A stretch of DNA of 64,000 nt from Stygiolobus azoricus (GTDB lineage: Archaea > Thermoproteota > Thermoprotei_A > Sulfolobales > Sulfolobaceae), in the NCBI RefSeq assembly GCF_009729035.1, contig NZ_CP045483.1:704001-768000 (forward strand), written 5' to 3'. Position numbers and translations under genes: made by a program. Under the pieces are notes generated by a model. The model saw only the letters and a list, made by a program, of their open reading frames with translations, was not told the DNA's origin and did not search any database. Positions 42,150 to 52,190 of the stretch are shown here, in pieces (the first letter of the stretch is position 1; every line of letters starts with the position of its first letter).

Positions 42150-43208
42150 ATGAAACCAAATGATTTGTTAAAGGTAGCCGCTGATTACCCATTACCTTCT
42201 TTTCCTATAGTGGAATTAGAAGAAAGAGACTTAAACATAGAACAGCTTCCACAATTGTTAAATTATCTTAGTCCAGAAAAAATATTCTGGAGGGAATATG
42301 CTAAAATAATCGGACCTGACGGGAGTTCGATAACTACTACTAGTCTTAGAAATACTACTGAACTTGTATACGTTAGGACACCGATCAAGAAAGAACAGAG
42401 AGGCTGGGACTTTAAGATCGACAGTGAAGTTTTAGTAGGATTAATCCGAGATCTAATAAATTGTAAAGAGGGAGAGAGCTATTTTAATCCTTCTCCTTGG
42501 ACAAGAAAGGATTGGTTAGAAGGTAAAAAAGTCATTATGGAAAGTGGAGAGCTGACAACAATCGGCGGTTTAAAGTTGAGAGAACATGAACTAGACAAGA
42601 AAACTCCTCCGTTTTCAATAGATATACCCTTCTATAACCCCACCTACTATTATATGAACCCGTTTATACTAAATTTTGACGAGAAAGTAGAAGGAAAATC
42701 TAATTTCTTCTCTGTGGAACTTCATAAAGCAATAACCTTTGCAGCTGCATCAGAGATCGTACTGTTTAAAGACAACAGATCACTAAGAGTTGAGGGTAGC
42801 TCAGAAGTAATAATAACTAAAAGTACCACGTGGAAAGAAGCCAAACCGTATGAACTAGTGTGGAACTTAAAGGTTCCAATTATACACTTAGACTGTAAAC
42901 CGCCTTTTAATCTCTCTCTTTATAAACTATATCCTAGCGGCATCGTCCCGTTTCTCTTTAAATACAAGAATTACGAACTTACTTTGGGATTAGTAAACCT
43001 AAATGACGAGCCCGTAATCGCTAACTTGATCTTATCAGCTAGAATTTCTTCCGCATCTATACTTAATGGAAAAGGAAATGAAGTTGAGAAAATAGAACCT
43101 GAGTTCGACAGAGTTAAAATACCTATTCGGAAAAACGGTATAATTTATGTAAAACTCACCCTCAGAAAATTACTTGAAAGTTTTCTCAAGCGAAAAATCA
43201 TAAGTTGA
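42150..43208 (+). CDS. Hypothetical protein, 352 aa
   Basis: No family recognised. It is soluble, without a signal peptide or metal motif. The N-terminal part includes FNPSPWTRKDWLEGKKVI; the second half is beta-rich (TLGLVNLNDEPVIANLILSARISSASIL, in two strands) and ends in a basic tail, giving an overall look of a beta-sandwich following an alpha/beta part. ATG at 42150 lies 55 nt after gatE. Its 3' end overlaps the convergent HTH gene by 39 nt. Nothing in the neighbourhood shows its role. Confidence 0.7.
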   Translation: MKPNDLLKVAADYPLPSFPIVELEERDLNIEQLPQLLNYLSPEKIFWREYAKIIGPDGSSITTTSLRNTTELVYVRTPIKKEQRGWDFKIDSEVLVGLIRDLINCKEGESYFNPSPWTRKDWLEGKKVIMESGELTTIGGLKLREHELDKKTPPFSIDIPFYNPTYYYMNPFILNFDEKVEGKSNFFSVELHKAITFAAASEIVLFKDNRSLRVEGSSEVIITKSTTWKEAKPYELVWNLKVPIIHLDCKPPFNLSLYKLYPSGIVPFLFKYKNYELTLGLVNLNDEPVIANLILSARISSASILNGKGNEVEKIEPEFDRVKIPIRKNGIIYVKLTLRKLLESFLKRKIIS

Positions 43209-43577
43209 AGATAGAGTCTCTATTATACAATGCGACATCTGATAACCTTGTTTACTCAGTACTCTTTTTCCTTCAGCACACAACACACAATAATATGATG
43301 ATATTGAAGCAATATCTTTTCCGTTCTTAGATAAAATAATCCTTATAAAACCTTCTATCATTTCCATAAATTTCTTATCCTTTTTCAGAACATCCTTTAT
43401 TGCATTACCTCTTCGCTTCTTTATATAATTCTCTACAGCTGCCGGCGTTAAACCCATTAATTCCGCCGTCTTGTAGATCGAAACGTTATTTTCAACAACT
43501 AGTTTCTCAGCCATCAAAGCCCTAACAGCAGGTAAGATCTCTTTAACCGAATACTCACAAGGTAATGTAAGTTCCAA
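43170..43577 (-). CDS. Predicted HTH transcriptional regulator (COG2522-like) with C-terminal cysteines
   Basis: 135 residues. The N-terminal 60 match the archaeal COG2522 pattern: PCEYSVKEILPAVRALMAEKL, then an HTH (IYKTAELMGLTPAAVENYIKKRRG). The C-terminal half has three cysteines (YYCVLCAEG, SHC) that could bind a metal or cluster. TTG start at 43577 with GAAGGT just upstream. A GATATATC palindrome at about 43590 lies in its upstream region and could be an operator. It lies downstream of nrdJ on the same strand. Confidence 0.82.
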   Translation of the reverse strand: MELTLPCEYSVKEILPAVRALMAEKLVVENNVSIYKTAELMGLTPAAVENYIKKRRGNAIKDVLKKDKKFMEMIEGFIRIILSKNGKDIASISSYYCVLCAEGKRVLSKQGYQMSHCIIETLSSTYDFSLEKTFK

Positions 43578-43639
43578 ACCTTCTCAAGAATATGATATAT
43601 CGTCATAATTAAAAAATATTAATATTATAATTCTTCGTT

Positions 43640-46123
43640 TTACAACTCACAAGTCTTACAACCACCACTATAAGTTTCTGATACTTCTACGTATTTACTT
43701 ATCCTAAGTGAGGAGGGTAGAGGAGATTGTATCTTCTTTTCCTCTTTCATCTTTTTCTCAGCTTCCTCCCTTTCCTTCTTTATTCCGAAGTAAATTACCT
43801 GCTGCGACTTACTCCTATCTCTGTAAACAGTAACACCCTTAATACCCAACTTCCAGGCTAGTAAGTACACTTTCTCAACAGTTTGTGGCGGTTCTTCACT
43901 CCTTAGGTTAATAGTCTTTGAAGTACCACTATCATTCCACTGCTGCCACGCAGCTTGATGTAACAAGTGGAACTCTGGAGAAACCTCATGTGCTGTCCTA
44001 AACACTTTCCTCATACTCTTTGGCATAAATGGATTATCACCTATCATACCAGTTTCAGCAACTTTCTTAACGACCTCTGGATCATCAAGCTCATATTTCC
44101 TTAAATACTGAAGGAACAACGGGTCTATTTCAATAAACTTACCAACAGCAACGTTCCTAACAAATGCTAAAGCAAACAGTGGTTCAATTGAGGAAGAAGT
44201 ACCAGCTATTATTGATATAGTACCAGTAGGGGCAACTGAAACAACTGTAGCATTCCTCAGACCGTATTTAAGCCTATCTGCCTTCAACTGATCAAAGTCA
44301 AGTTTATCAACAATCTCAGTCATTTTTCTAACTTCAGGACTCACCCTACCTTCGTCAACTGTTGAAAGTAACTGTTCAAACGGTAATGCACTCTCCCATA
44401 TGTCCTTGTAACGCCTTGGATCATAAGCCGGGAAAACGCCTTTCTCCTTAGCCAGCTCTATTGAGGTTTTGAAAGCGTGATAATAGATGAACTTGGCTAG
44501 CTGGTAAGACAAATACACAGCATCTACACTGTCATAAGGTATACCTAGTTTGATAAGCATTCTAGCCAAACCCATAACACCTAATCCAACTTTCCTCGTC
44601 CTCTTTGTAGCCTCTTCTATTTGCTTAAGCGGATAACGGTTAGCATCAATTACATTATCTAAAAGCCTTACAGCATAGCGTATAGTTTCAGCTAAGCCTT
44701 CCCAATCTATTGTCGGCTTACCATCCTTCTCTATTACGAACTTCTCTAGGTTAATTGAACCCAAGTTACAGCTTTCCCAAGATAGTAAAGGCTCCTCACC
44801 ACACGGGTTAGTAGCCTGTATTTTACTGAGGTACCACACCGGATGCCTCCTGTTGATAGTGTCGATGAAGAGTAGACCGGGATCACCACTGTCCCAAGCA
44901 CCTTTAACAATCTCGTTAAATAGTTCCTTAGCATTTACCCACTTCACTATAGCCCCCTCTTTTTCCGCAATAACTAAAGCCTCATCCACGGTGATAATTA
45001 CGCTTTCATCTAGGTAAACAGACCCTCCCCTCTCCTCCAACTCCCTGAGTATCTCCTCTTGTATCCATTCCTCATCCATATACCCCCTAGCCTTAACTAT
45101 GTAGTAATCGTAATCCTTACCTGGAATCCTAGTCTTTCTTGGGTTAATTAAAGGAACAACCTCACCCCTCTCCACTGCTTTCATAAAGTAATCATAAACA
45201 CCAACTGATATGTTGAAGTTCTGTAATTGCACGTCCTTTAACTGGCCAGTCTTAGCCTTAATGAAGTCCTCTATATCAGCATGCCAAACATGCATTACTC
45301 CCATATTTGCACCCCTCCTCTTTCCTCCTTGCTTTACTACATCAGTAGAGACGTCAAAGATCCTCATGAATGAAATTGGCCCTGAGGCTACACCAGCCGT
45401 TGATGCAACTACGTCTCCTTTTGGTCTTAGTTCTGAGAAGTCAAAACCAGTACCTCCTCCTTGTTGATGAACTACAGCCATTGCTCTTAACGCGTCATAT
45501 ATTCCTTCACCGTTAGGAGTAGTCATCGAGTCCCTAACTGGTATTACGAAACAAGCTGAGAGAATACCAAGCCTAGTACCACTGTTCATCAGTGTAGGCG
45601 TGTTAGGTAAGAACTTGAGTTCCGACATTATCTCGTAGAACTTCTCCTCCACTTCCTTACTCTCACCCCTCGCTAGAAATGATGCTACCCTTCTAAACAT
45701 CATTTGTGGGGTCTCAATGTATCGTAATGTTTCAGGGTTCTTAAGCAGATATCTAGCCTCCAAGACTTTCAACGCGTTATATGTTAATAATAAGTCCTTT
45801 GGGTCAAACTCCTTCCACTTACCCTTGCCATAGACGTGATTATAAATCCTCGCCAACACGTAACGTTTAGCAGTCTCCATCAACTCTGGATAATCTAACG
45901 AGTGCTCTATTAGATTCCTTTCAACAATATCCGCTATAGTCCTACTATCTATTGCGTTATCCTTTGCGTTTTGAGCTATGTCGTTAAGTATCCCATCAAT
46001 AACTACTTCAGGCAGTGACAATTTCAAAAAAATCTTTTCAGCCTTGAACTCCTCAACTGAGTTATTACGTTTGATGACCTTAAGCTTAGCGAGAGAGAGT
46101 ACACTAATCTGTGCTTTTTGCAT
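43640..46123 (-). CDS. nrdJ: Adenosylcobalamin-dependent ribonucleotide reductase (class II)
   Basis: Reduces ribonucleotides for DNA synthesis using B12. An N-terminal ATP-cone ([17 protein letters not shown]) is followed by the ten-stranded barrel with [16 protein letters not shown] (redox Cys), [17 protein letters not shown] (N-x-C-x-E radical and catalytic residues) and [13 protein letters not shown]. The C-terminal redox pair GGCKTCEL closes the protein. At 827 aa there is no intein. ATG at 46123 has GGTGAT 5 nt upstream, a TATA-like TTATTTATAT about 32 nt upstream and a perfect palindrome beyond it. Confidence 0.95.
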   Translation of the reverse strand: MQKAQISVLSLAKLKVIKRNNSVEEFKAEKIFLKLSLPEVVIDGILNDIAQNAKDNAIDSRTIADIVERNLIEHSLDYPELMETAKRYVLARIYNHVYGKGKWKEFDPKDLLLTYNALKVLEARYLLKNPETLRYIETPQMMFRRVASFLARGESKEVEEKFYEIMSELKFLPNTPTLMNSGTRLGILSACFVIPVRDSMTTPNGEGIYDALRAMAVVHQQGGGTGFDFSELRPKGDVVASTAGVASGPISFMRIFDVSTDVVKQGGKRRGANMGVMHVWHADIEDFIKAKTGQLKDVQLQNFNISVGVYDYFMKAVERGEVVPLINPRKTRIPGKDYDYYIVKARGYMDEEWIQEEILRELEERGGSVYLDESVIITVDEALVIAEKEGAIVKWVNAKELFNEIVKGAWDSGDPGLLFIDTINRRHPVWYLSKIQATNPCGEEPLLSWESCNLGSINLEKFVIEKDGKPTIDWEGLAETIRYAVRLLDNVIDANRYPLKQIEEATKRTRKVGLGVMGLARMLIKLGIPYDSVDAVYLSYQLAKFIYYHAFKTSIELAKEKGVFPAYDPRRYKDIWESALPFEQLLSTVDEGRVSPEVRKMTEIVDKLDFDQLKADRLKYGLRNATVVSVAPTGTISIIAGTSSSIEPLFALAFVRNVAVGKFIEIDPLFLQYLRKYELDDPEVVKKVAETGMIGDNPFMPKSMRKVFRTAHEVSPEFHLLHQAAWQQWNDSGTSKTINLRSEEPPQTVEKVYLLAWKLGIKGVTVYRDRSKSQQVIYFGIKKEREEAEKKMKEEKKIQSPLPSSLRISKYVEVSETYSGGCKTCEL

Positions 46124-46176
46124 TAGTTATCACCTATTCTTCTCAAATGATATAAATAAGTCATAGCCGAATTAAC

Positions 46177-46191
46177 TATGGTATTACCATA
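46177..46191. promoter_or_regulatory. Perfect 15-bp palindrome upstream of nrdJ
   Basis: TATGGTATTACCATA is a 7+1+7 inverted repeat. It lies about 55-68 nt upstream of the nrdJ ATG, just beyond the predicted TATA/BRE (about 46151-46165), where archaeal regulators commonly bind. No factor is assigned; NrdR is bacterial. Operator function is inference. Confidence 0.45.
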
Positions 46192-46251
46192 TAACAAAAC
46201 TTAAAAAGGTAAGATAAAAAGCCGATTATCGAAAATTAAGAAAAAGTGAGT

Positions 46252-48189
46252 TTACTGTTGATTCTTCTGACTTTGAATTTCTTTAGAAAATTCCTCTGCG
46301 ATCTTTTTCAGTTCTTCAACTGATGTTTCGTCCTCTAGTGTAGTCGTATCACCTAATGTTTGCCCAGAGATTACGCTTCTAACAACCCTTCTCATTATTT
46401 TCCCTGACCTGGTCTTCGGCAATTTACTTACGAAGTATAACCCACCGAACACTACTATGGGACCTAGGTTATTCCTAACATATTCAATTAACGTCTTTCT
46501 CAACTCATCTGAAGGTTGATATCCTTGTTTTAATACTACTGCTGCAACAGCTACCTCTCCTCTGACGGGATCTGGTATACCTATTACGGCTGATTCTGCG
46601 ACAGCCGGATGTGAAATTAAGACGTCTTCTATCTCCCTAGTTCCAATTCTATGCCCTGCTATCTTCAACACTTCATCTGCCCTTCCCAAAATGTAGAAGA
46701 ATCCATCTTCGTCCTTTACTGCATAATCCCCTGGATAGTATACTCCTTGGAACTTGGAGAAATATGTCTTTATATATCTCTCTGGGTCTCCCCATACTCC
46801 AGCCAACATACCTGGCCACGGTCTCTTGATAACTATATAGCCTTTCTCTCTCGGTTTCGTTGGTTTACCTTCATCATTAAACACGTCAGCATCTACTCCG
46901 GGTAGTGGAAGTCCGTTAGCACTAGGCTTAAGCATGTAATTCCCTAATCCTGGAGTTGCTGAAATCATTATACCTCCCGTCTCCGTTTGCCACCAAGTGT
47001 CTACTATAGGTAGTTGAGACCTTCCGACGTTCTTGAAATACCATCTCCACGCTTCAGGATTGATAGGCTCTCCTACGCTTCCTAATAATCTCAAACTTGA
47101 TAAGTCGTGTTTCTTTACCCACTCTTCTCCGTATCTCATTAATGTTCTCACTGCTGTTGGAGAAGTGTAAAATACTGTTACATTATACTTCTCTACTAAC
47201 TCCCACCATTTATCGGGATTAGGATAGTCTGGAACTCCCTCATACATTAACACTGTAGCACCGTTCTGTAAGGGACCGTAAACGATGTATGAGTGCCCAG
47301 TGATCCAACCTATATCTGCAGTGTTGAAGAATACATCTTCGTCTCTCAGATCAAAAACCCACTTAGTGGTTAGGTAAGTCCAGAGACCATAACCGCCATG
47401 TAAGTGGTAAATACCTTTAGGCTTTCCAGTTGTCCCAGAAGTGTATAAGATGAATAAGGGATCTGTTGCATCGGTCATTTCTGGCTCTACTTTCTTATAG
47501 CCCATTCTCTTTATCAAATCTTGATATAGTACATCTCTTTCTTCATTTAATTCTATCTCTTCATCTCTCTTAATGACCAGAACCTTTTCTACTGTTGGAG
47601 TTTGAGAAACAGCTTCGTCTATTATTCTCTTGAGTTCTACCCTCTTACCCCTCCTCATAGTATTCGAAGTAGTTATAACGAGTTTTGCCTTAGCATCATT
47701 TATTCTGTCAACTACAGCTTGTGTGGAAAAGCCTGAGAACACTACGCTATGAATTGCACCGATTCTTGCACATGCTAACATTGCAATAGGCAATTCCGGC
47801 ATTAAAGGAAGGTAGATCAGGACTCTATCTCCCTTTTGAACGCCTAAATCTTGTAGTATTTTCGCAAACCTGTTTACTTCATTATAGAGTTGTGAGTAGG
47901 TTAAACTTCTGCTCTCGCCCTTTTCGTTTTCCCAATAAATTGCTACTTTATTCCCCTTAGTCTTTAAGTGACGATCTAAAGCGTTATAAGTTATGTTAAC
48001 TTTTCCTCCTATAAACCATCTGTAGAACGGTGCATTACTCTCGTCGAGAACTTTCTGGAAGGGCGAAAACCATTCTATCTCTTCAGCCATTTTCCTCCAG
48101 AATTTTTCCGGTTCTTCGAGTGATTCTTTGTAAAGTTGTTTATAAGGCGGTTGGTAATATCTCTCCTCAAAAGGTAGGTTTTCTGCCAT
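46252..48189 (-). CDS. acs: Acetyl-CoA synthetase (AMP-forming), or related short acyl-CoA synthetase
   Basis: Activates acetate with ATP and CoA. Adenylation motifs: LFILYTSGTTGKPKGIYHL, VDTWWQTETGG (the Trp that limits acyl length), YYPGDYAVKDEDGFFYILGRADEVLKIAGHRIG (in two motifs), and the acetylatable lysine region KLPKTRSGKIMRR. At 645 aa it is full length. Sulfolobales also have a 3-hydroxypropionyl-CoA synthetase of this family, which I cannot exclude. The divergent SatP acetate transporter next door favours acetate. ATG at 48189. Confidence 0.88.
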   Translation of the reverse strand: MAENLPFEERYYQPPYKQLYKESLEEPEKFWRKMAEEIEWFSPFQKVLDESNAPFYRWFIGGKVNITYNALDRHLKTKGNKVAIYWENEKGESRSLTYSQLYNEVNRFAKILQDLGVQKGDRVLIYLPLMPELPIAMLACARIGAIHSVVFSGFSTQAVVDRINDAKAKLVITTSNTMRRGKRVELKRIIDEAVSQTPTVEKVLVIKRDEEIELNEERDVLYQDLIKRMGYKKVEPEMTDATDPLFILYTSGTTGKPKGIYHLHGGYGLWTYLTTKWVFDLRDEDVFFNTADIGWITGHSYIVYGPLQNGATVLMYEGVPDYPNPDKWWELVEKYNVTVFYTSPTAVRTLMRYGEEWVKKHDLSSLRLLGSVGEPINPEAWRWYFKNVGRSQLPIVDTWWQTETGGIMISATPGLGNYMLKPSANGLPLPGVDADVFNDEGKPTKPREKGYIVIKRPWPGMLAGVWGDPERYIKTYFSKFQGVYYPGDYAVKDEDGFFYILGRADEVLKIAGHRIGTREIEDVLISHPAVAESAVIGIPDPVRGEVAVAAVVLKQGYQPSDELRKTLIEYVRNNLGPIVVFGGLYFVSKLPKTRSGKIMRRVVRSVISGQTLGDTTTLEDETSVEELKKIAEEFSKEIQSQKNQQ

Positions 48190-48290
48190 TATAAATCTCT
48201 TTAAGTTTGCCGTAATTTAAATATAAAAGTATTTCTTGTTTTAAAACCTTTCAAAAAATTTAAGTACAAGCTAAAACTGTTAGGTTTGTA
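48190..48290. promoter_or_regulatory. Shared acs/satP divergent promoter region
   Basis: 101 AT-rich nt. A TATA-like element for acs (reverse strand, about 48216-48229) and one for satP (AATTTAAG, about 48257-48264) each lie about 30 nt before their ATG. A TTTTAAAA palindrome (about 48239-48246) sits between them. Joint control by acetate is likely but unproven. Confidence 0.5.
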
Positions 48291-48854
48291 ATGACGGAAG
48301 AAAAAAGAGCAAACCCAGCCCCTCTAGGGCTTTCGGGATTCGCCTTAACTACGTTAGTACTCAGCTCTTTTAACGCAGGGTTGTTATCTGCACAAGGAGA
48401 AGGTGTAGTACTAGGGTTAGCCCTTTTCTACGGTGGACTAGCTCAATTAGTAGCGGGAATACTAGAGTGGAGAGCCGGAAATACGTTCGGTTATGTAGCG
48501 TTTTTTACTTACGGAGCCTTTTGGGAATGGTATTTGTTTACGGCTATGGGTTTTACCGGAAGCGTAACACCGCAAGGAATAGGCTTAGTATTAATAGCGT
48601 TTGGGATATTCACGTTGATAATGTGGTTTGGGACTTTTAGGGCTAATCTATCGCTTTTCCTAACGTTTCTATTTCTATGGATAACTTTCTTCTTGCTAGG
48701 TATAGGGTCAATAAATGGTAATCAGTCGTTAATTCACGCTGGAGGTTATATGGGTATATTAACCGCAATAGTAGCGTGGTATACTGGTTTATCACAAGTT
48801 ATAGCTGAGAGCATAGGTAAGAAGGCTCCCTTAGGTAAAGCTGTATTAAGTTAG
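48291..48854 (+). CDS. satP: GPR1/FUN34/YaaH-family acetate transporter (SatP-like)
   Basis: Six-helix acetate/succinate channel or symporter. The family's start motif [14 protein letters not shown] is present, followed by hydrophobic helices such as [51 protein letters not shown] and [14 protein letters not shown], and a [17 protein letters not shown] end. At 187 aa it is the usual size. ATG at 48291, probably leaderless. Divergent from acs, so uptake and activation of acetate are encoded together. Confidence 0.93.
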   Translation: MTEEKRANPAPLGLSGFALTTLVLSSFNAGLLSAQGEGVVLGLALFYGGLAQLVAGILEWRAGNTFGYVAFFTYGAFWEWYLFTAMGFTGSVTPQGIGLVLIAFGIFTLIMWFGTFRANLSLFLTFLFLWITFFLLGIGSINGNQSLIHAGGYMGILTAIVAWYTGLSQVIAESIGKKAPLGKAVLS

Positions 48855-48901
48855 ATTAATTTTTTGTTATTATTCTTTATTCATTCTGAAGTTTATCTCT
48901 G

Positions 48902-49489
48902 TCAAATATGAAAATCAGTAGAAATGAAGTTTATCTCAAGGTAAGTAAGGAGTGCAAAGAAAACGTAAGCCGAGACCACTTGACTTAACTCATGTTCTTT
49001 AGCTTTAACCCTAGCCCACGCTACTAATGCTGTTACAAAATACATGATAACAAAATACTCACTTACGAGAAACAAAAGGACAGTGGAAACACCTGAGAGC
49101 GCTGCAACGTGAATGCTTATTTTGTATTTTAATGTAATTAAAAGGATAAGGAAAGAATTTAAAGTATACAAAAGTGCCACATAAAAGAGCAAATTTATTC
49201 CATAAATATAAATCAATGCTATCGCAATAAGGTAACCCAGTATTGATAATGTTATTACTCTTCCTCTCTGTTCTCTTCTTGTGACTAATAGATCAGAAAC
49301 TCTACCTCTTCTCATTAAAATTAAAGTAATTAGAAAAGGTGTAAAAGAGAAAAATATTAGGGATATTAATAGATCTGGTAGGTTTTTACAACGTATTAAG
49401 TAGATTATAATAAAACCTAAAGCGGTTGAAACAGAGGGATGAAAAATAAGGGATATTAAGTTTTCAACTCGCATTGTGTTCAGTTTCAC
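48902..49489 (-). CDS. PAP2-like membrane phosphatase
   Basis: 195 residues, five to six membrane helices (TALGFIIIYLI, LLISLIFFSFTPFLITLIL, LLFYVALLYTLNSFLILLI, VLLFLVSEYFVIMYFVTAL). A PAP2-type active site is suggested by RRGRVSDLL, ISIHVAALSGVSTV (SxH-like) and RVKAKEHELSQVVSA (RxxxxxH). It would hydrolyse polyprenyl or phosphatidyl phosphates at the membrane. Start is uncertain (GTG 49489 or ATG 49474). It lies downstream of argS-tRNA-Arg on the same strand. Confidence 0.75.
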   Translation of the reverse strand: MKLNTMRVENLISLIFHPSVSTALGFIIIYLIRCKNLPDLLISLIFFSFTPFLITLILMRRGRVSDLLVTRREQRGRVITLSILGYLIAIALIYIYGINLLFYVALLYTLNSFLILLITLKYKISIHVAALSGVSTVLLFLVSEYFVIMYFVTALVAWARVKAKEHELSQVVSAYVFFALLTYLEINFISTDFHI

Positions 49490-49587
49490 TGAACATATTA
49501 ATAACTACTTTTACCTTCTATGAGATTAAATCAGCAGATTTTTCCTTTCTGTGCCATATATCTTCAAGTTAGCAAAGCCTAGTATAG

Positions 49588-49674
<87 letters not shown>

Positions 49675-49678
49675 GTAT

Positions 49679-51553
49679 TTACATTCTCTCAAGAGGTTTT
49701 ATTCCTATCGCATTGAGTCCATTAAATAGAACCCTCTCAACACCTTTGACGAGAAATAGTCTGGTCATTCTCTTTCCCTGATCCTGCTCTTGCAAAACCC
49801 TCTCGTTATTATACCATCTATTGAAGGTATCTGACAATTTTTTCAAATAGTCTATTAAGTCTTCAGGTCTCATTTCGTCTGAGGCTTTTGACAATACTTC
49901 GGGGAACTTAGCAATCAGTATTAACAGCTTTCTTTTATCTCCTTCGAGGTCTTTCAGGTCAGCTTTCTCTATATCCAATCTTTCATTATTCTTGTATAGA
50001 ATGTTAAAAGCCCTAGCATATGTGTATTGCAGATAAGGTCCGCTGTTTTGGTCAAAGTCTACTACATTATTGACGTTAAACGTTACTGGCTTATTTGCCG
50101 ACACCGAAAGGATTGCAAAGCGAATAGCTGCATTTACAACCTCTCCAACGTTTTCCATGTTGCCTCCCTTTTCTTGTATCTTCTTCCTTGCTACCTCCTC
50201 AACTTTTTCTATTATCTCGTCAAGTGCGATAAACCTCCCTAATCTACCGCTCATCCTCATGCCTTGTAAATTGACCATCCCGTACGAGTAGTGTACTAAA
50301 TTCCTAGCGTATTTTGTGTACCCTAGAATGTATAGAGAAGCTCTTAACTGCATCTGTGGGATGGCTTGTTGCTCCGCTATTACATTAATTACCTTGTCCG
50401 CCTCGAATACGTTAAATTTCCGTATTGTATATGCTATATCCCTTGTGGTGTAAAGAGAAGTTCCGTCGGATCTAACCAAAACTAATGGCGGTAGTTCAAG
50501 CCCAATAGGTATAGACAGTTCTTCCTTTTCCTCTTTGCTTAGCTCAAGGCTAAGTGCTTTAGTACCCTTATAATCGATAGACTTACTTAAGGCTTCGCTC
50601 ACTATCTTACTTACTTCCCCGTTCCACAACAAGTCACTTTCATAATCATATGCATCGAACGTGATGTGAAGTTTTGACAGACTTTTTTCAAACGCGTTCA
50701 GATTGTATTTCACTATCTTTCTTATTACCTCTACTATCTTTTCATCGCTTTTGCTTTCATATTTCCTGATTATATTTTGTATCTCTGCCTCTAAATCTTC
50801 TATTTTGTTTATTTCATCTGCTAATTTGTTAAATATATCGGGATACCTCTCCTGCTGTTGGGCTGCAATAGCTACAAGTTCGTCAAGCCTCTTCACTTTT
50901 TCTTTGTATTTTTCGTCATCGTTGTTTTTCAACAAACTAAGTTCCTTTTTTATGCTTTTAATTTCTATCAAAACATTAGTTATTGAATAAATTGTTCCAA
51001 ACCAATGATCAGCCTTAACATTAGAGGGTGGTTCAGGTTCTCCAAGCAACATATAGCCCAATGCTAATATAGCGACTTGCCTACCAGCGTCATTTACGTA
51101 AAATCTCACGTTAACGTTGTGCCCTCTTAACCTCAGCATTCTGGCTATCGTATCGCCGATAATAGAATTCCTTAAATGCCCTATATGTAAGGGGTGAATA
51201 GGATTAGCGCTAGTATGTTCAATTACGATCTTTGAGCCTTTTTCAATCTTTTCTATTCCATAATCGTCCTGAAGATTAGAAAATATAAGTTTGAATAGAC
51301 TACCCTCGTCAAGAAAGGCGTTTATGTAAATTCCCATCTTCCTAATTTCTCTTATTAACATCTGACCCCTATCAGAGTACTCCTTACCTATCAAAGCCTT
51401 ATCTTTAGTAACTGCCGGTAACGGTAATGCCAGATCTCCTAAGTCGTCCTTAGTAGGATATTCGATGTTTTTAAATACTTCATCGTAGCTAATACCGAGC
51501 TTATCCGATATGAGCTTAGAAAACTCAATCTTTGAATCTCTTATAGGATTCAC
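49679..51553 (-). CDS. argS: Arginyl-tRNA synthetase
   Basis: Class I synthetase that charges tRNA-Arg. Add-1-like N-domain; catalytic EHTSANPIHPLHIGHLRNSIIGD with the HIGH box (HIGH, about residues 128-131), VRFYVNDAGRQVA, YTTRDIAYTIRKF, HYSYGMVNLQGMRMSGRLG replacing KMSKS, and the anticodon-binding helical end SDTFNRWYNNERVL. At 624 aa it is full length. GTG at 51553, with AGATATAAACAC about 30 nt upstream. It is followed after 4 nt by a tRNA-Arg gene. Confidence 0.96.
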   Translation of the reverse strand: MNPIRDSKIEFSKLISDKLGISYDEVFKNIEYPTKDDLGDLALPLPAVTKDKALIGKEYSDRGQMLIREIRKMGIYINAFLDEGSLFKLIFSNLQDDYGIEKIEKGSKIVIEHTSANPIHPLHIGHLRNSIIGDTIARMLRLRGHNVNVRFYVNDAGRQVAILALGYMLLGEPEPPSNVKADHWFGTIYSITNVLIEIKSIKKELSLLKNNDDEKYKEKVKRLDELVAIAAQQQERYPDIFNKLADEINKIEDLEAEIQNIIRKYESKSDEKIVEVIRKIVKYNLNAFEKSLSKLHITFDAYDYESDLLWNGEVSKIVSEALSKSIDYKGTKALSLELSKEEKEELSIPIGLELPPLVLVRSDGTSLYTTRDIAYTIRKFNVFEADKVINVIAEQQAIPQMQLRASLYILGYTKYARNLVHYSYGMVNLQGMRMSGRLGRFIALDEIIEKVEEVARKKIQEKGGNMENVGEVVNAAIRFAILSVSANKPVTFNVNNVVDFDQNSGPYLQYTYARAFNILYKNNERLDIEKADLKDLEGDKRKLLILIAKFPEVLSKASDEMRPEDLIDYLKKLSDTFNRWYNNERVLQEQDQGKRMTRLFLVKGVERVLFNGLNAIGIKPLERM

Positions 51554-51607
51554 AAGATGGCATAAAGCCAGTGTGTTTATATCTTTTTCTGAATGAATGT
51601 TTAAAAC

Positions 51608-51811
51608 ATGAAAAGAGTAGAAGTCCTAATAGTAGATGATATGAAGGGATCTACAAAAGTAGATGAAACTCAAATAACTGAGCTATTGAAGCAGATTAAC
51701 GAAAAAGTAGACAAAGTTGTGATTAATAAGGTTACTATACCCACGGCTTCGGAGGACGAGGATAATTTATTAGGCGTACATATTATAGTGAGGGAAGTTG
51801 CAGAAACGTAA
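51608..51811 (+). CDS. Small hypothetical protein, 67 aa
   Basis: No family recognised. A short acidic alpha/beta protein (KRVEVLIVDDMKGSTKVDE; DKVVINKVTIPTASEDEDNLLGVHI). ATG at 51608 with TTTAAAAC immediately upstream and the TATA-like GTGTTTATATC 27-35 nt before it. It is divergent from argS. The last 14 nt overlap the cysteine-rich gene that follows, indicating coupled translation. Confidence 0.65.
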   Translation: MKRVEVLIVDDMKGSTKVDETQITELLKQINEKVDKVVINKVTIPTASEDEDNLLGVHIIVREVAET

Positions 51812-52190
51812 TATATGCCCTCATTACAAAGGAGGTTTTTGTACTTCTCCCGTACTGGAATCTCCTTCCGATTCGGTTACATCACCTTCGAGGTGTCAAG
51901 GTAACTATAAGTCTTGCAGGTATTACATGGGAAACGAAGAGGAAAAAGCCAGAAAAGACGGACTTGAACAATACACAGAGGACGAAAGAGTAGAACAAGA
52001 GATATCGTTTTACCATAAGATTAACGTGCTAGAAGGCACTTTAGATAGCGAGTGCCCAAATTTCGAATTATTTAGAACCGAAAAAGGTTTAGTTGCGAGA
52101 TGTAAGGCTATGGGTAGAATATTAACAGTGTCACAAGCGGAGTTATGTTCAAAAGTATGGAAAACTTGCCCAGTTAGAATTCTAACCTAA
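51798..52190 (+). CDS. Protein with two tandem four-cysteine (Fe-S-like) modules
   Basis: 130 residues with eight or nine cysteines in two similar modules: CPHYKGGFC ... SRCQGNYKSCRYY in the first half and CPNFELF ... ARCKAMG, CSKVWKTCPVR in the second. The spacing recalls four-Cys 4Fe-4S modules and the single module of the 56474 gene. No enzyme domain is present, so it may be a small Fe-S or zinc protein partnering others. TTG start with GAGGGAAG a few nt upstream. It overlaps the 67-aa gene before it and the winged-helix gene after it (tail to tail, 9 nt). Confidence 0.75.
   Translation: MQKRNICPHYKGGFCTSPVLESPSDSVTSPSRCQGNYKSCRYYMGNEEEKARKDGLEQYTEDERVEQEISFYHKINVLEGTLDSECPNFELFRTEKGLVARCKAMGRILTVSQAELCSKVWKTCPVRILT

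Noticed and set aside
43588-43602. GATATATC palindrome upstream of the COG2522-like gene as an autoregulatory operator
   Set aside because: Eight-base AT palindromes are expected often in such AT-rich DNA; too weak alone.
46252-48189. acs as a 4-hydroxybutyrate-CoA synthetase
   Set aside because: The WWQTETGG segment keeps the Trp that restricts the acyl pocket to short chains, so acetate or 3-hydroxypropionate is more likely.
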